Below the pieces are notes generated by a model. That model was not told the origin of the DNA, ran no database searches, and saw only the letters and a program-made list of their open reading frames with translations. DNA of 64,000 nt from an uncultured Oscillospiraceae bacterium (lineage in GTDB: Bacteria > Bacillota > Clostridia > Oscillospirales > Acutalibacteraceae), in assembly GCA_900542575.1 (NCBI GenBank), contig UQOE01000002.1:62001-126000 (forward strand), read 5' to 3'. The position numbers were made by a program, and so were the translations under genes. Positions within the stretch are counted from its first letter, which is position 1. Each line of letters begins with the position of its first letter. Below are positions 6,537 to 13,741 of this stretch, piece after piece.

Positions 6537-8894
6537 AACAGCAGGCTCCTTTTTGTGTTTTTTCTTTTTATCGTGTTTTGTGCTCCGCAGGTGGAACAGA
6601 TTCAGGCGGAGCGCGTTCATGCAGACGCAGAAGCTGGACAGGCTCATGGCGGCCGCGGCAATCATCGGATTGAGGGACCAGCCGAGCAGACCGGTGTAGA
6701 CGCCGGCGGCCAGCGGGATGCAGATGACGTTGTAGAAGAACGCCCAGAACAGGTTTTCATGGATATTGGTCAGGGTCTGGCGGCTCAGACGGACCGCGGC
6801 AGGCACGTCATCGAGACGGCTGTTCATCAGGACGACATCGGCGGCGTCTATGGCAACGTCGGTGCCTGCGCCGATGGCCATGCCCATATCAGCCTGTGCC
6901 AGAGCCGGCGCGTCGTTGATGCCGTCGCCGACCATTGCGACTTTGCCGTACTTCTTCTGCAGCGCCTTAATGGTGTCCGCTTTGCCGTCGGGCAGGACGT
7001 CGGAGACGATCTCGTCGACACCCGCCTGCTGCCCGATATGGGCCGCGGTGCGGGCATTGTCGCCGGTAATCATAACGACGTGAAGCCCCATGTTCTGCAG
7101 CTGGCGGATGGCCTCCGGGCTCTCCTCCTTCATGACGTCTGCAACGGCAATGACGCCGAGCAGCTCGCCGTCCCGCGTAAACAGAAGCGGGGTCTTGCCC
7201 TCGCCGGCAAGTGCTTCGGAACGGGTCCGGATCGATTCCGGGACCTGGGAGACCGAGGAAATGTATCGGAGGCTTCCGCCTGTGATGTCGTGTCCCTCTG
7301 CCCGGCCGGTCAGGCCGTGCCCGGGGAGTGCCTGCACCTGCTCTGCCGCATCTGCGGTCAGCTGATGTTCATCTCCATAGGCGACGACGGCGCGGGCAAG
7401 CGGGTGTTCGCTGGAGCGCTCCACAGCATAGGCGGTGCGGATCAGATCTTCCCGGCTTACGCCCGCTGCGGGTACCAGGTCGGTGACGACCGGAGTCCCG
7501 TTGGTGATGGTGCCGGTTTTATCCAGCGCAATGGCATCCATCTTGCCGGTCTCCTCCAGAGAGGCGGCCGTCTTGAACAGAATGCCGTTTTTGGCGCCTT
7601 TGCCATTTCCGACCATGATGGCCACCGGGGTCGCGAGGCCGAGTGCGCACGGGCAGCTGATAACCAGGACCGCGACGGCGCGGGACAGCGCGTACTCAAA
7701 GCCGCTGCCGATGATGAGCCAGACGATGAGGGTAATCAGCGCGACGAGGATGACCGCCGGGACAAAGACGGCACTGACCTTGTCGGCCGCCTTGGCGATG
7801 GGCGCCTTGGTGGCGGCGGCATCGCTGACCATCTGAATGATCTGGGAGAGTGTGGTGTCCTCGCCGACGCGGGTGGCGCGGCAGCGCAGGAATCCGGACT
7901 GGTTGACCGTCGCCGCACTGACGACGTCGCCCTCCGCCTTGTCCACCGGAACGCTCTCGCCGGTCAGGGCGCTCTCATTGACCGCGCTGGTGCCGTCGAC
8001 GACGACACCGTCCACGGGGATGTTCTCGCCCGGGCGGACCACAAAGATATCTCCGATCTGTACTTCGTCGATATCGACTGTGACCTCTTCGCCGTTCCGC
8101 TCCAGCACGGCGGTCTTCGGCGCCAGAGCCATCAGTGACTTCAGCGCGCTGGTGGTTTTGCCCTTGGAACGGGATTCCAGCACCTTGCCGATGGTGATGA
8201 GCACGAGGATCATGGCAGCCGATTCAAAGTAGAAGCTGTCCATGTATTTCATGCCGGGCATGGCGCTGTGCATGCCGGCCATACCTGGCGCACCTCCCAT
8301 GGCGGCCATACGGGCAACATCCCAGGACGCTTTAAACAGCGCATACAGGCTGTAGAGGAACGAGGCGCTGGAGCCCAGTGCCACGAGAGCGTCCATGTTC
8401 GGGGCGCGGTGCCAGAGGCTCCGGAACCCGTTGACGAAGAATTTGCGGTTAATATACATAATAATGATGGCGAGCAGCAATTCCAGCATGCCGAGCCCTA
8501 CCACATTATGGGCGAGGAACCCGGGCGCGGGCCAGTGCCACATGGACACGCCCATGGAAAAGTACATGAGCACCATCAGGAAGCCGAACGAGGTCCAGAA
8601 CCGGCGCCGCAGCTTCGGCGTCTCATGGTCCTTCAAGGCCTCCTCCTCTGCACGGAGCTTCTCAGAAGCGGAGACCTTGTGCGTCTCCTCCCCGGCGCCC
8701 ATCTGCGAGGCACCGTAGCCGGCGTCCTTGACCGCCTGAATGACTGCCTCCGGCGATGCAGTGCCTTCCACGCCCATGGAGTTGGTCAGAAGGCTGACCG
8801 TCGCCGATGTGACGCCCGGCACCTTGCTGACTGCAGTCTCCACATGTGTGGCACAGGAAGCACAGCTCATGCCGGTGACATTGTATTGGTCCAT
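6330..8894 (-). CDS. copA: Copper-exporting P1B-type ATPase with N- and C-terminal HMA domains
   Basis: An 854-residue P-type ATPase. An N-terminal heavy-metal domain has GMSCASC (C11, C14). The membrane part carries the Cu(I) signature CPC (C414-P-C416). The phosphorylation motif DKTGT (D458) and the hinge GDGINDAP follow. A Met-rich loop (~residues 190-220, with MAAMGGAPGMAGMHS) sits between membrane helices and could bind copper. After the last helices comes a Lys/His-rich linker and a second HMA domain with GMMCEHC (C799, C802), like a fused CopZ chaperone. Family members pump Cu(I) out of the cell. It lies 12 bp after csoR in one copper-controlled operon. An internal start inside the gene is listed separately. 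Confidence 0.95.
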   Translation of the reverse strand: MDQYNVTGMSCASCATHVETAVSKVPGVTSATVSLLTNSMGVEGTASPEAVIQAVKDAGYGASQMGAGEETHKVSASEKLRAEEEALKDHETPKLRRRFWTSFGFLMVLMYFSMGVSMWHWPAPGFLAHNVVGLGMLELLLAIIIMYINRKFFVNGFRSLWHRAPNMDALVALGSSASFLYSLYALFKASWDVARMAAMGGAPGMAGMHSAMPGMKYMDSFYFESAAMILVLITIGKVLESRSKGKTTSALKSLMALAPKTAVLERNGEEVTVDIDEVQIGDIFVVRPGENIPVDGVVVDGTSAVNESALTGESVPVDKAEGDVVSAATVNQSGFLRCRATRVGEDTTLSQIIQMVSDAAATKAPIAKAADKVSAVFVPAVILVALITLIVWLIIGSGFEYALSRAVAVLVISCPCALGLATPVAIMVGNGKGAKNGILFKTAASLEETGKMDAIALDKTGTITNGTPVVTDLVPAAGVSREDLIRTAYAVERSSEHPLARAVVAYGDEHQLTADAAEQVQALPGHGLTGRAEGHDITGGSLRYISSVSQVPESIRTRSEALAGEGKTPLLFTRDGELLGVIAVADVMKEESPEAIRQLQNMGLHVVMITGDNARTAAHIGQQAGVDEIVSDVLPDGKADTIKALQKKYGKVAMVGDGINDAPALAQADMGMAIGAGTDVAIDAADVVLMNSRLDDVPAAVRLSRQTLTNIHENLFWAFFYNVICIPLAAGVYTGLLGWSLNPMIAAAAMSLSSFCVCMNALRLNLFHLRSTKHDKKKKHKKEPAVMEEKTIRVDGMMCEHCEARVKESLEKIKHVVSASADHEKGEAVLQLDGNVKEKDLKKAIADAGYTYVG

Positions 8895-8906
8895 ATTACA
8901 TCTCCT

Positions 8907-9218
8907 TTATTTCATGAGTTTCTGCAGGACGCGGACGAGTTCATCGATGGATTCGTCATTTCCATCCCGGATGTCGTCCGCGACACATCCGCGGATATGA
9001 CATGCCAGCAGCTCCTTGTTAAAGGAGTTCAGCGCCGAGGTAACAGCAGAGACCTGGACCAAGATTTCCGGGCAGTAGGCGTCTTTCTCCACCATGCCCT
9101 CAATGCCCCGGACCTGTCCCTCAATTCGTCTGAGTCGATTCAGCAGTTTTTTCTGCTCCTCCGGCGTACGGGCTTTATGATTGTGAATATAGCTGCAGTC
9201 TTTCTGCTCTTCTGCCAT
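8907..9218 (-). CDS. csoR: CsoR family copper-sensing repressor
   Basis: A 103-residue all-helical regulator of the CsoR/RcnR (DUF156) family. The Cu(I) ligands of CsoR are conserved in kind and spacing: C49, H74 and C78 (within AYCPEIL and ACHIRGC). Family members bind operator DNA when free of metal and let go when Cu(I) binds. AGGAGGA precedes the ATG at 9218, chosen over an upstream GTG/ATG. It is the first gene of csoR-copA. Two 17-bp operator-like palindromes lie in its promoter region, so the operon should be self-regulated by copper. Confidence 0.93.
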   Translation of the reverse strand: MAEEQKDCSYIHNHKARTPEEQKKLLNRLRRIEGQVRGIEGMVEKDAYCPEILVQVSAVTSALNSFNKELLACHIRGCVADDIRDGNDESIDELVRVLQKLMK

Positions 9219-9238
9219 AGGCCGTTCCTCCTGACTTA

Positions 9239-9255
9239 ATACCACTAAGGGGTAT
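9239..9255. promoter_or_regulatory. CsoR-type operator, downstream copy
   Basis: Imperfect palindrome ATACCACTAAGGGGTAT, resembling known CsoR sites built on TACCC/GGGTA half-sites. It lies between the transcription start and the csoR ribosome site. Confidence 0.65.
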
Positions 9256-9271
9256 CTTTCTTCTGTGGTTC

Positions 9272-9301
9272 ATTCTATACCCCACGGCGGTATTCTGTCA
9301 A
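9272..9301 (-). promoter_or_regulatory. csoR-copA promoter with operator in the spacer
   Basis: On the minus strand: TTGACA (9296-9301), an 18-bp spacer, TAGAAT (9272-9277). The second palindrome ATACCCCACGGCGGTAT (9277-9293) fills the spacer, so bound repressor would block RNA polymerase. The operator centres are 38 bp apart. Confidence 0.7.
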
Positions 9302-9379
9302 CCGAAAATTCCGTATTTTCTGCAGCAGCTTTTATGGTATTATGGAAAAAACTTGTTATTTCCACAGGAGGCATACCCT

Positions 9380-10138
9380 ATGATCCATGAATTTTCCCGC
9401 TCCGAGCTCCTGTTCGGCCCCAGCGCCATGCAGAAACTGAGAGACGCCCGCGTCGCCGTATTCGGCATCGGCGGAGTCGGCGGCTACGTCGTCGAGGCGC
9501 TGGCCCGGGGCGGCATCGGCACGCTGGATCTCATCGATCATGACCAGGTCTCCCTCACCAACCTGAACCGGCAGATCATCGCCACCCACCAGACCATGGG
9601 AATGGAAAAGGTCGATGCCGCCGAGGAGCGCATCCATGCCATCTGCCCGGAAACGACGGTTCACAAATACCCCGTCTTCTTCCTGCCGGAGACGCGCAGT
9701 CAGTTTGATTTTTCCGCCTGCGACTATGTCGTAGATGCCATTGATACCGTGAGCGGAAAAATCGGGCTGATCGAGGCATGCAGCCAGGCCGGCACGCCGA
9801 TCATCTCGGCCATGGGGGCCGGAAATAAGATGGATCCGACGGCGTTCCAGGTCATGGACCTTGCAAAAACCCAGGGAGATCCGCTGGCCCGGGTCATGCG
9901 CCGAGAACTGCGCCGCCGCGGCATCCGCCATGTCAAGGTAGTCTGTTCCACCGAGCAGCCGATTGAGCCGCTCCCGGCGGAGGAGAACACCGGGCGGCGC
10001 GCCACACCCGGCAGCACCTCGTTTGTCCCGCCGGTGGTCGGCCTAATTATCGCCGGCGAGGTCATAAAAGATCTCAGCGGCTACAATGAGTGCCAAAGCC
10101 ACGGCGAGAATTGGGAAGCATTTCGTCAAACCCTGTAA
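9380..10138 (+). CDS. tcdA: tRNA threonylcarbamoyladenosine dehydratase (ThiF/E1-like)
   Basis: A 252-residue member of the ThiF/MoeB/E1 fold. The dinucleotide-binding motif GIGGVGGYVVEALARGG is near residue 30, followed by LIDHDQVSLTNLNRQ, the ATP-binding signature of the family. The short length without a rhodanese or second domain fits TcdA (YgdL), which uses ATP to cyclise t6A37 of ANN-decoding tRNAs to ct6A. AGGAGG precedes the ATG at 9380. It stands alone, facing away from csoR. A MoeB/ThiF role is less likely, as no thiamine or molybdopterin genes are near. Confidence 0.85.
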   Translation: MIHEFSRSELLFGPSAMQKLRDARVAVFGIGGVGGYVVEALARGGIGTLDLIDHDQVSLTNLNRQIIATHQTMGMEKVDAAEERIHAICPETTVHKYPVFFLPETRSQFDFSACDYVVDAIDTVSGKIGLIEACSQAGTPIISAMGAGNKMDPTAFQVMDLAKTQGDPLARVMRRELRRRGIRHVKVVCSTEQPIEPLPAEENTGRRATPGSTSFVPPVVGLIIAGEVIKDLSGYNECQSHGENWEAFRQTL

Positions 10139-10174
10139 TTTGCAAAAATCGTCGGTCTGTTTTTTAAAAACCAT

Positions 10175-10203
10175 TTGAAAACAGACATATCAGACACTAT
10201 AAT
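10175..10203 (+). promoter_or_regulatory. Sigma-A promoter of the TetR gene
   Basis: TTGAAA, 17-bp spacer, TATAAT; about 100 bp before the TetR start, leaving an untranslated leader in which I see no clear structure. Confidence 0.75.
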
Positions 10204-10303
10204 GTTATTATGGGTTTTATATTGACTGGCTCCGCCTTTTGGGGAGACAATGACAATCCTAATAATTGGGTAAGGAAAAATACAGACAGGGGTATCAACA
10301 AGG

Positions 10304-10861
10304 ATGGACAGCAAAAATACTGACCGCAGGGTCCGCTACACAAAGAATGCCCTGAAGGAAGCACTTCTGAAGCTCATGCGGCGAAAAAATTTGAAGAAGA
10401 TTACCACGAGTGAGCTGTGCAGAGAAGCCGATATCAGCCGCAACACTTTTTACTCCCACTACCGCGACCCCATCGAGCTCTTCGACCACATTCTCCACGA
10501 CTTTGAGGAGCAGATCCGCACCACATTGTACGCGAGCGTGCAGCTCAACGACGAATACGGCACCGTACTCGCCGCCTGCCGTCTGGTCCAGGACGAACCG
10601 CTGATGGGCAAACTCATTCTGGACAACATCACAAACAACAAATTTCTCTCGGTCGTTTTGGAGGAGATCCGTCCAACAGCCTATCAGAACTACCGGGAAT
10701 ACGGTATTACCGATGAACACGTGCTCGGCATGGCCTTTGACTTTGTCACTTACGGCGCGCTCTACGCCATCAAGGACTGGTTCGACGCCGGCTGCAAAGA
10801 GGAGCCGGAAATCATCGCACATGACATCTCCGACGCCAGCCAGGCCGTCATGAAACGCTGA
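10304..10861 (+). CDS. TetR/AcrR family transcriptional regulator
   Basis: A 185-residue regulator. The N-terminal helix-turn-helix reads ITTSELCREADISRNTFYSHYRDP, typical of TetR proteins, followed by a helical ligand/dimer domain of the small TetR_C type found in Firmicutes. The first residues (DRRVRYTKNALKEALLKLM) resemble those of the broken TetR gene at 54367-54728, so they may be distant paralogues. It is monocistronic, between a good promoter and a strong terminator. Neighbours give no hint of the target or ligand. Confidence 0.85.
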   Translation: MDSKNTDRRVRYTKNALKEALLKLMRRKNLKKITTSELCREADISRNTFYSHYRDPIELFDHILHDFEEQIRTTLYASVQLNDEYGTVLAACRLVQDEPLMGKLILDNITNNKFLSVVLEEIRPTAYQNYREYGITDEHVLGMAFDFVTYGALYAIKDWFDAGCKEEPEIIAHDISDASQAVMKR

Positions 10862-10915
10862 AGAAAGAGAAACACGTATCTATCTATTAACATCCGCCGG
10901 TATGCCGGAAAGAGG

Positions 10916-10953
10916 ACAGCAATTCGCTCCGAGAAGCGAATTGCTGTTTTTTT
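10916..10953 (+). terminator. Terminator of the TetR gene
   Basis: A 13-bp stem (ACAGCAATTCGCT and complement) followed by seven T. Confidence 0.9.
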
Positions 10954-11005
10954 GTGCCCCTTCTCTTTTCCCGTGCAATCCGCTATGATAGGGGTGCCAA
11001 ATTTT

Positions 11006-11032
11006 TGAAACTATTTTGTCTTCTCCCACGTC
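11006..11032 (+). promoter_or_regulatory. ECF-type promoter in front of the sigma factor gene
   Basis: TGAAAC (11006-11011), a 17-bp spacer, CGTC (11029-11032). This is the -35/-10 pair recognised by Bacillus ECF sigma factors of the X/M/V/W group and is unlike a sigma-A site. It implies that the sigma factor drives its own operon. Confidence 0.65.
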
Positions 11033-11063
11033 TCATGAATGCAGGCAGAAAGGAGAGAACGGT

Positions 11064-11537
11064 ATGGAACGAAAACAGATGGAGGCCCTGATCCTGGACG
11101 AGTACTCGGCCATGTATCGGCTTGCCTTCACCTATGTTAAAAATGAAGCGGATGCCATGGATGTCGTGCAGGACAGCGTCGTAAAAGCCATGACCCGCTG
11201 CGGAGATATCCGCAAAAAAGACGCGGCTAAAAGCTGGCTTCTAAGCACCGTCGCCCACTGTGCGCTGGATCTGCTTCGGCAGAACAAAAGGCGCACCGAC
11301 GCTGAGATACCCGAGCGCGGCGAGGACGACCGCTATTCCAATATTGACCTTGAGCAGGCCATGCGCCTGCTCAAGGAAAACGAATACCTGATCCTCGTAC
11401 TGCACTATTTTGAAGATCAGACCCTGCGCGAAATCGCGGATGCGCTGGACATGCGGGAAAGTACCGTCAAAAGCACACTTTACCGTGCTCTGAAGAAACT
11501 CCGCGTACATATGGAGGAAGGAGTGGATCGCGCATGA
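11064..11537 (+). CDS. sigV: ECF RNA polymerase sigma factor (SigV-like)
   Basis: A 157-residue sigma-70 factor with only regions 2 and 4. Region 2 contains EADAMDVVQDSVVKAM, and region 4 contains LREIADALDMRESTVKSTLYRALKKL. The start at 11064 follows AAAGGAG; an in-frame ATG at 11016 would lie upstream of the transcription start set by the ECF promoter. It overlaps the next gene by 4 bp (ATGA). The partner is an RsiV-like anti-sigma, so SigV, which governs lysozyme and envelope-stress responses in Bacillus and Enterococcus, is the best comparison. The symbol is by analogy. Confidence 0.8.
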   Translation: MERKQMEALILDEYSAMYRLAFTYVKNEADAMDVVQDSVVKAMTRCGDIRKKDAAKSWLLSTVAHCALDLLRQNKRRTDAEIPERGEDDRYSNIDLEQAMRLLKENEYLILVLHYFEDQTLREIADALDMRESTVKSTLYRALKKLRVHMEEGVDRA

Positions 11538-12397
11538 AAGACGAGAACCTTGCAGGCCTGCGGGCAGAATATGAGTCCATCCCCGTCCCTCCCGAGCTGG
11601 AAGCCCGCGTGCGCCGCACCCTGAAAGAGACCGAAAAGGCACCGGAAAAGAAGCGGCGCAGCGGATGGAACGCCTGGACCAAAACCATCACAAGCCTGGC
11701 GGCCGTCTTTGCCCTGATCGTTGTGCTCGCCAACAGCAGTGCCACACTGAACACCGCAATGGCCAGAGTCCCGGTGCTCGGCCCCATCACAAAAGTCGTG
11801 ACCTTCCGGCACTTCCGTGACCAGACCGGCGGCCACAGCGCCGATATCCAGACCCCGAAAATTGAGGGGGCGCCGAAATCTGTCAATGACGACATCAACG
11901 CCTATGCCCAGACCATCATCCGGCAGTACCGGCGCGATCTCGCGGAGAGCTCCGGGCAGGGCTACAGAGATGTCAGACTGGATTACACCGTGGTCACGGA
12001 CAATGCACGGCTTTTTTCTCTCCGGTTCAACACGACAATTACCAGCGCCGATACCGGCGAGCAGGTCCGCATCTACAATTTGGATAAGGGAACCGGCCGC
12101 ATCCTGAAACTCGGCGACATGTTTGCGCCCGGCACCAACTGGCAGCCAAAACTCACCAGAGAGGTCCGCCGCCAGATGCGAAAGCAGAAGAAGGAATCCG
12201 ACCGCGTCAGCTACTTCATCGACGACCCCGATTTCCCGGACGTGTTCACGGACCGGACCATCGGAGACAGCACGCAGTTCTATGTCAATCCTCATGGCAA
12301 TCTGGTGCTGGTTTTTGACCGCGGCGAGGTCGCACCGATGTACATGGGCGTGTGTGAATTTGTCATTCCAAAATCTGTGGTATCCATCCGCTATTGA
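11534..12397 (+). CDS. rsiV: RsiV-like membrane-bound anti-sigma factor (DUF3298)
   Basis: A 287-residue protein. A short cytosolic N-terminus (~50 residues) would hold the sigma factor; one membrane helix follows (about residues 54-70). The extracellular part ends in a DUF3298-type domain (RIYNLDKGTGRILKLGDMF, later FYVNPHGNLVLVFDRGEVAP). RsiV of Bacillus subtilis has the same plan: it binds lysozyme outside and is then cleaved by signal peptidase and RasP, freeing SigV. The 4-bp overlap with the sigma gene supports the pairing. Lysozyme as the signal here is inference. Confidence 0.82.
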   Translation: MKDENLAGLRAEYESIPVPPELEARVRRTLKETEKAPEKKRRSGWNAWTKTITSLAAVFALIVVLANSSATLNTAMARVPVLGPITKVVTFRHFRDQTGGHSADIQTPKIEGAPKSVNDDINAYAQTIIRQYRRDLAESSGQGYRDVRLDYTVVTDNARLFSLRFNTTITSADTGEQVRIYNLDKGTGRILKLGDMFAPGTNWQPKLTREVRRQMRKQKKESDRVSYFIDDPDFPDVFTDRTIGDSTQFYVNPHGNLVLVFDRGEVAPMYMGVCEFVIPKSVVSIRY

Positions 12398-12405
12398 GGA
12401 GAAAA

Positions 12406-12442
12406 GCGGCGGTCGGCTCTTCGGAGCCGGCCGCCAGTTTTT
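12406..12442 (+). terminator. Terminator of the sigV-rsiV operon
   Basis: A 12-bp GC-rich stem closed by a C(TTCG)G tetraloop, then AGTTTTTC, 10 bp after the rsiV stop. Confidence 0.85.
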
Positions 12443-12452
12443 CAGAAGACAG

Positions 12453-12485
12453 AAAAAGCACTCCGAAAAATCGGAGTGCTTTTTT
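12453..12485. terminator. Bidirectional terminator between rsiV and the tRNA array
   Basis: A perfect 14-bp stem (AAAAAGCACTCCGA / TCGGAGTGCTTTTT) with an AAAA loop. It has T runs on either strand and so can end the minus-strand tRNA transcript as well as rsiV read-through. Confidence 0.88.
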
Positions 12486-12486
12486 A

Positions 12487-12562
12487 TGGAGCGGATTACG
12501 GGGCTCGAACCCGCTACCTCCACCTTGGCAAGGTGGCGCTCTACCAGATGAGCTAAATCCGC
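12487..12562 (-). tRNA. tRNA-Gly(GCC), copy 1
   Basis: A 76-nt cloverleaf with 3' CCA encoded. The anticodon loop is TTGCCAA. The last gene of the array before the terminator, and identical to copy 2 at 12854-12929. Confidence 0.96.
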
Positions 12563-12565
12563 ACA

Positions 12566-12642
12566 TGGCGACCCGGATCGGGATCGAACCGACGACCTCT
12601 AGCGTGACAGGCTAGCGTTCTAACCAGCTGAACTACCGGGCC
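12566..12642 (-). tRNA. tRNA-Asp(GTC), copy 1
   Basis: A 77-nt cloverleaf with encoded CCA and anticodon loop CTGTCAC. Identical to the copy at 13016-13092, including the spacer to the neighbouring tRNA-Val. Confidence 0.96.
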
Positions 12643-12653
12643 ATATTTTGAAG

Positions 12654-12729
12654 TGGTGGGAGTTACAGGGCTCGAACCTGTGACCCTCTGCTTGTAGGGC
12701 AGATGCTCTCCCAGCTGAGCTAAACTTCC
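12654..12729 (-). tRNA. tRNA-Val(TAC), copy 1, with acceptor mismatch
   Basis: 76 nt with encoded CCA. Differs from copy 2 in the acceptor stem: it starts GGAAGTT where copy 2 has GGGAGTT, giving an A3-C70 mismatch. The anticodon loop reads CCTACAA, with C at position 33 where U33 is nearly universal; copy 2 shares this. Confidence 0.92.
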
Positions 12730-12742
12730 ACATCTGGAAAAC

Positions 12743-12769
12743 TGTGTCCCGACCAGAAGTCGGGACACA
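12743..12769 (-). terminator. Strong hairpin inside the tRNA array (possible attenuator or processing site)
   Basis: A perfect 11-bp stem TGTGTCCCGAC / GTCGGGACACA with a 5-nt loop, then GTTTTCC on the minus strand, between tRNA-Cys and tRNA-Val copy 1. The T run is short, so partial termination or RNase processing is as likely as full termination. Confidence 0.5.
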
Positions 12770-12772
12770 ATG

Positions 12773-12847
<75 letters not shown>

Positions 12848-12853
12848 AAAAAA

Positions 12854-12929
12854 TGGAGCGGATTACGGGGCTCGAACCCGCTACCTCCACCTTGGCAAGG
12901 TGGCGCTCTACCAGATGAGCTAAATCCGC
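12854..12929 (-). tRNA. tRNA-Gly(GCC), copy 2
   Basis: 76 nt, identical in sequence to copy 1, with encoded CCA. Confidence 0.96.
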
Positions 12930-12932
12930 AAA

Positions 12933-13008
12933 TGGTGCTTCCGGACGGAATCGAACCATCGACACGGGGATTTTCAGTCCCCTGCTCTACCGACTGAGCT
13001 ACAGAAGC
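12933..13008 (-). tRNA. tRNA-Phe(GAA)
   Basis: A 76-nt cloverleaf with encoded CCA and anticodon loop CTGAAAA. Single copy. Confidence 0.95.
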
Positions 13009-13015
13009 ATAAATA

Positions 13016-13092
13016 TGGCGACCCGGATCGGGATCGAACCGACGACCTCTAGCGTGACAGGCTAGCGTTCTAACCAGCTGAACTACCGGGCC
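13016..13092 (-). tRNA. tRNA-Asp(GTC), copy 2
   Basis: 77 nt, identical to copy 1, with encoded CCA and anticodon GTC. Confidence 0.96.
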
Positions 13093-13103
13093 ATATTTTG
13101 AAG

Positions 13104-13179
13104 TGGTGGGAGTTACAGGGCTCGAACCTGTGACCCTCTGCTTGTAGGGCAGATGCTCTCCCAGCTGAGCTAAACTCCC
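13104..13179 (-). tRNA. tRNA-Val(TAC), copy 2
   Basis: 76 nt and first in the transcript. The acceptor stem GGGAGTT / AACTCCC pairs fully. The anticodon loop is CCTACAA, again with C33 instead of U33. CCA is encoded. Confidence 0.94.
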
Positions 13180-13237
13180 ATTTCGTCTGCCGAACGCCCG
13201 CGTTGTGCGGCGATCTGTCGTATCGGCGACGGTTAAT

Positions 13238-13266
13238 AATATAAACTATCTGGGCCTTGATGTCAA
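13238..13266 (-). promoter_or_regulatory. Promoter of the tRNA array
   Basis: TTGACA, 17-bp spacer, TATATT on the minus strand, ending about 60 bp before the first tRNA (Val). One near-consensus site drives all eight genes. Confidence 0.88.
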
Positions 13267-13301
13267 CCGCTTTTTTACGATTTTTTTAAAATAAAATGGC
13301 C

Positions 13302-13604
13302 TCAGTCTGCCCCGTTTTCTTCACCCAGACGTTCCAGAACCAGCTCATAGCCGCCCTCGCCGTAATGCAGAGCGCGATTCACTCTTGAGATGGTTGCCGT
13401 GGAAGCCCCGGTGGCGGCGACGATGTCGCTGTAGACCGATTTGTCCTTCAGCATTCTGGCGACGACCACCCGCTGGGAGATGGATTTGAGTTCGTTGACC
13501 GTACAGAGGTCGGCGAAAAACTTCTCGCACTCCTCCTCGGTCTGCAGACAGAGGACAGCACGATAGAGATCCTCTAAATTGTGTTCCTGAAGCTGCTCGG
13601 TCAT
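13302..13604 (-). CDS. yerC: YerC/TrpR-like DNA-binding protein
   Basis: A 100-residue protein of the YerC/YecD family, related to Trp repressor. A helix-turn-helix (SDIVAATGASTATISRVNRAL) lies in the C-terminal half, and residues such as ELKSISQRVVVARML before it are typical. GGAGGAATG precedes the ATG at 13604. The role in Firmicutes is poorly known, though it is widely kept. It is monocistronic, 130 bp from the lipoprotein gene, and has no clear terminator before the tRNA promoter. Confidence 0.88.
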   Translation of the reverse strand: MTEQLQEHNLEDLYRAVLCLQTEEECEKFFADLCTVNELKSISQRVVVARMLKDKSVYSDIVAATGASTATISRVNRALHYGEGGYELVLERLGEENGAD

Positions 13605-13741
13605 GTAACATTCCTCCGTTTCTGCCGGGTTTCTTACCTATTTTATCATTGTAGTTTCACACTGTAAAGTGCTAAACTGCCGAATTGATGCAGAAAAGAA
13701 CCCCGGCGAAAAACCGGGGTTTCTGGAAGCCGCAGATGAAG

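Noticed and set aside
6426..8138. 570-codon plus-strand frame opposite copA
   Set aside because: Antisense shadow of the copper ATPase; no protein features.
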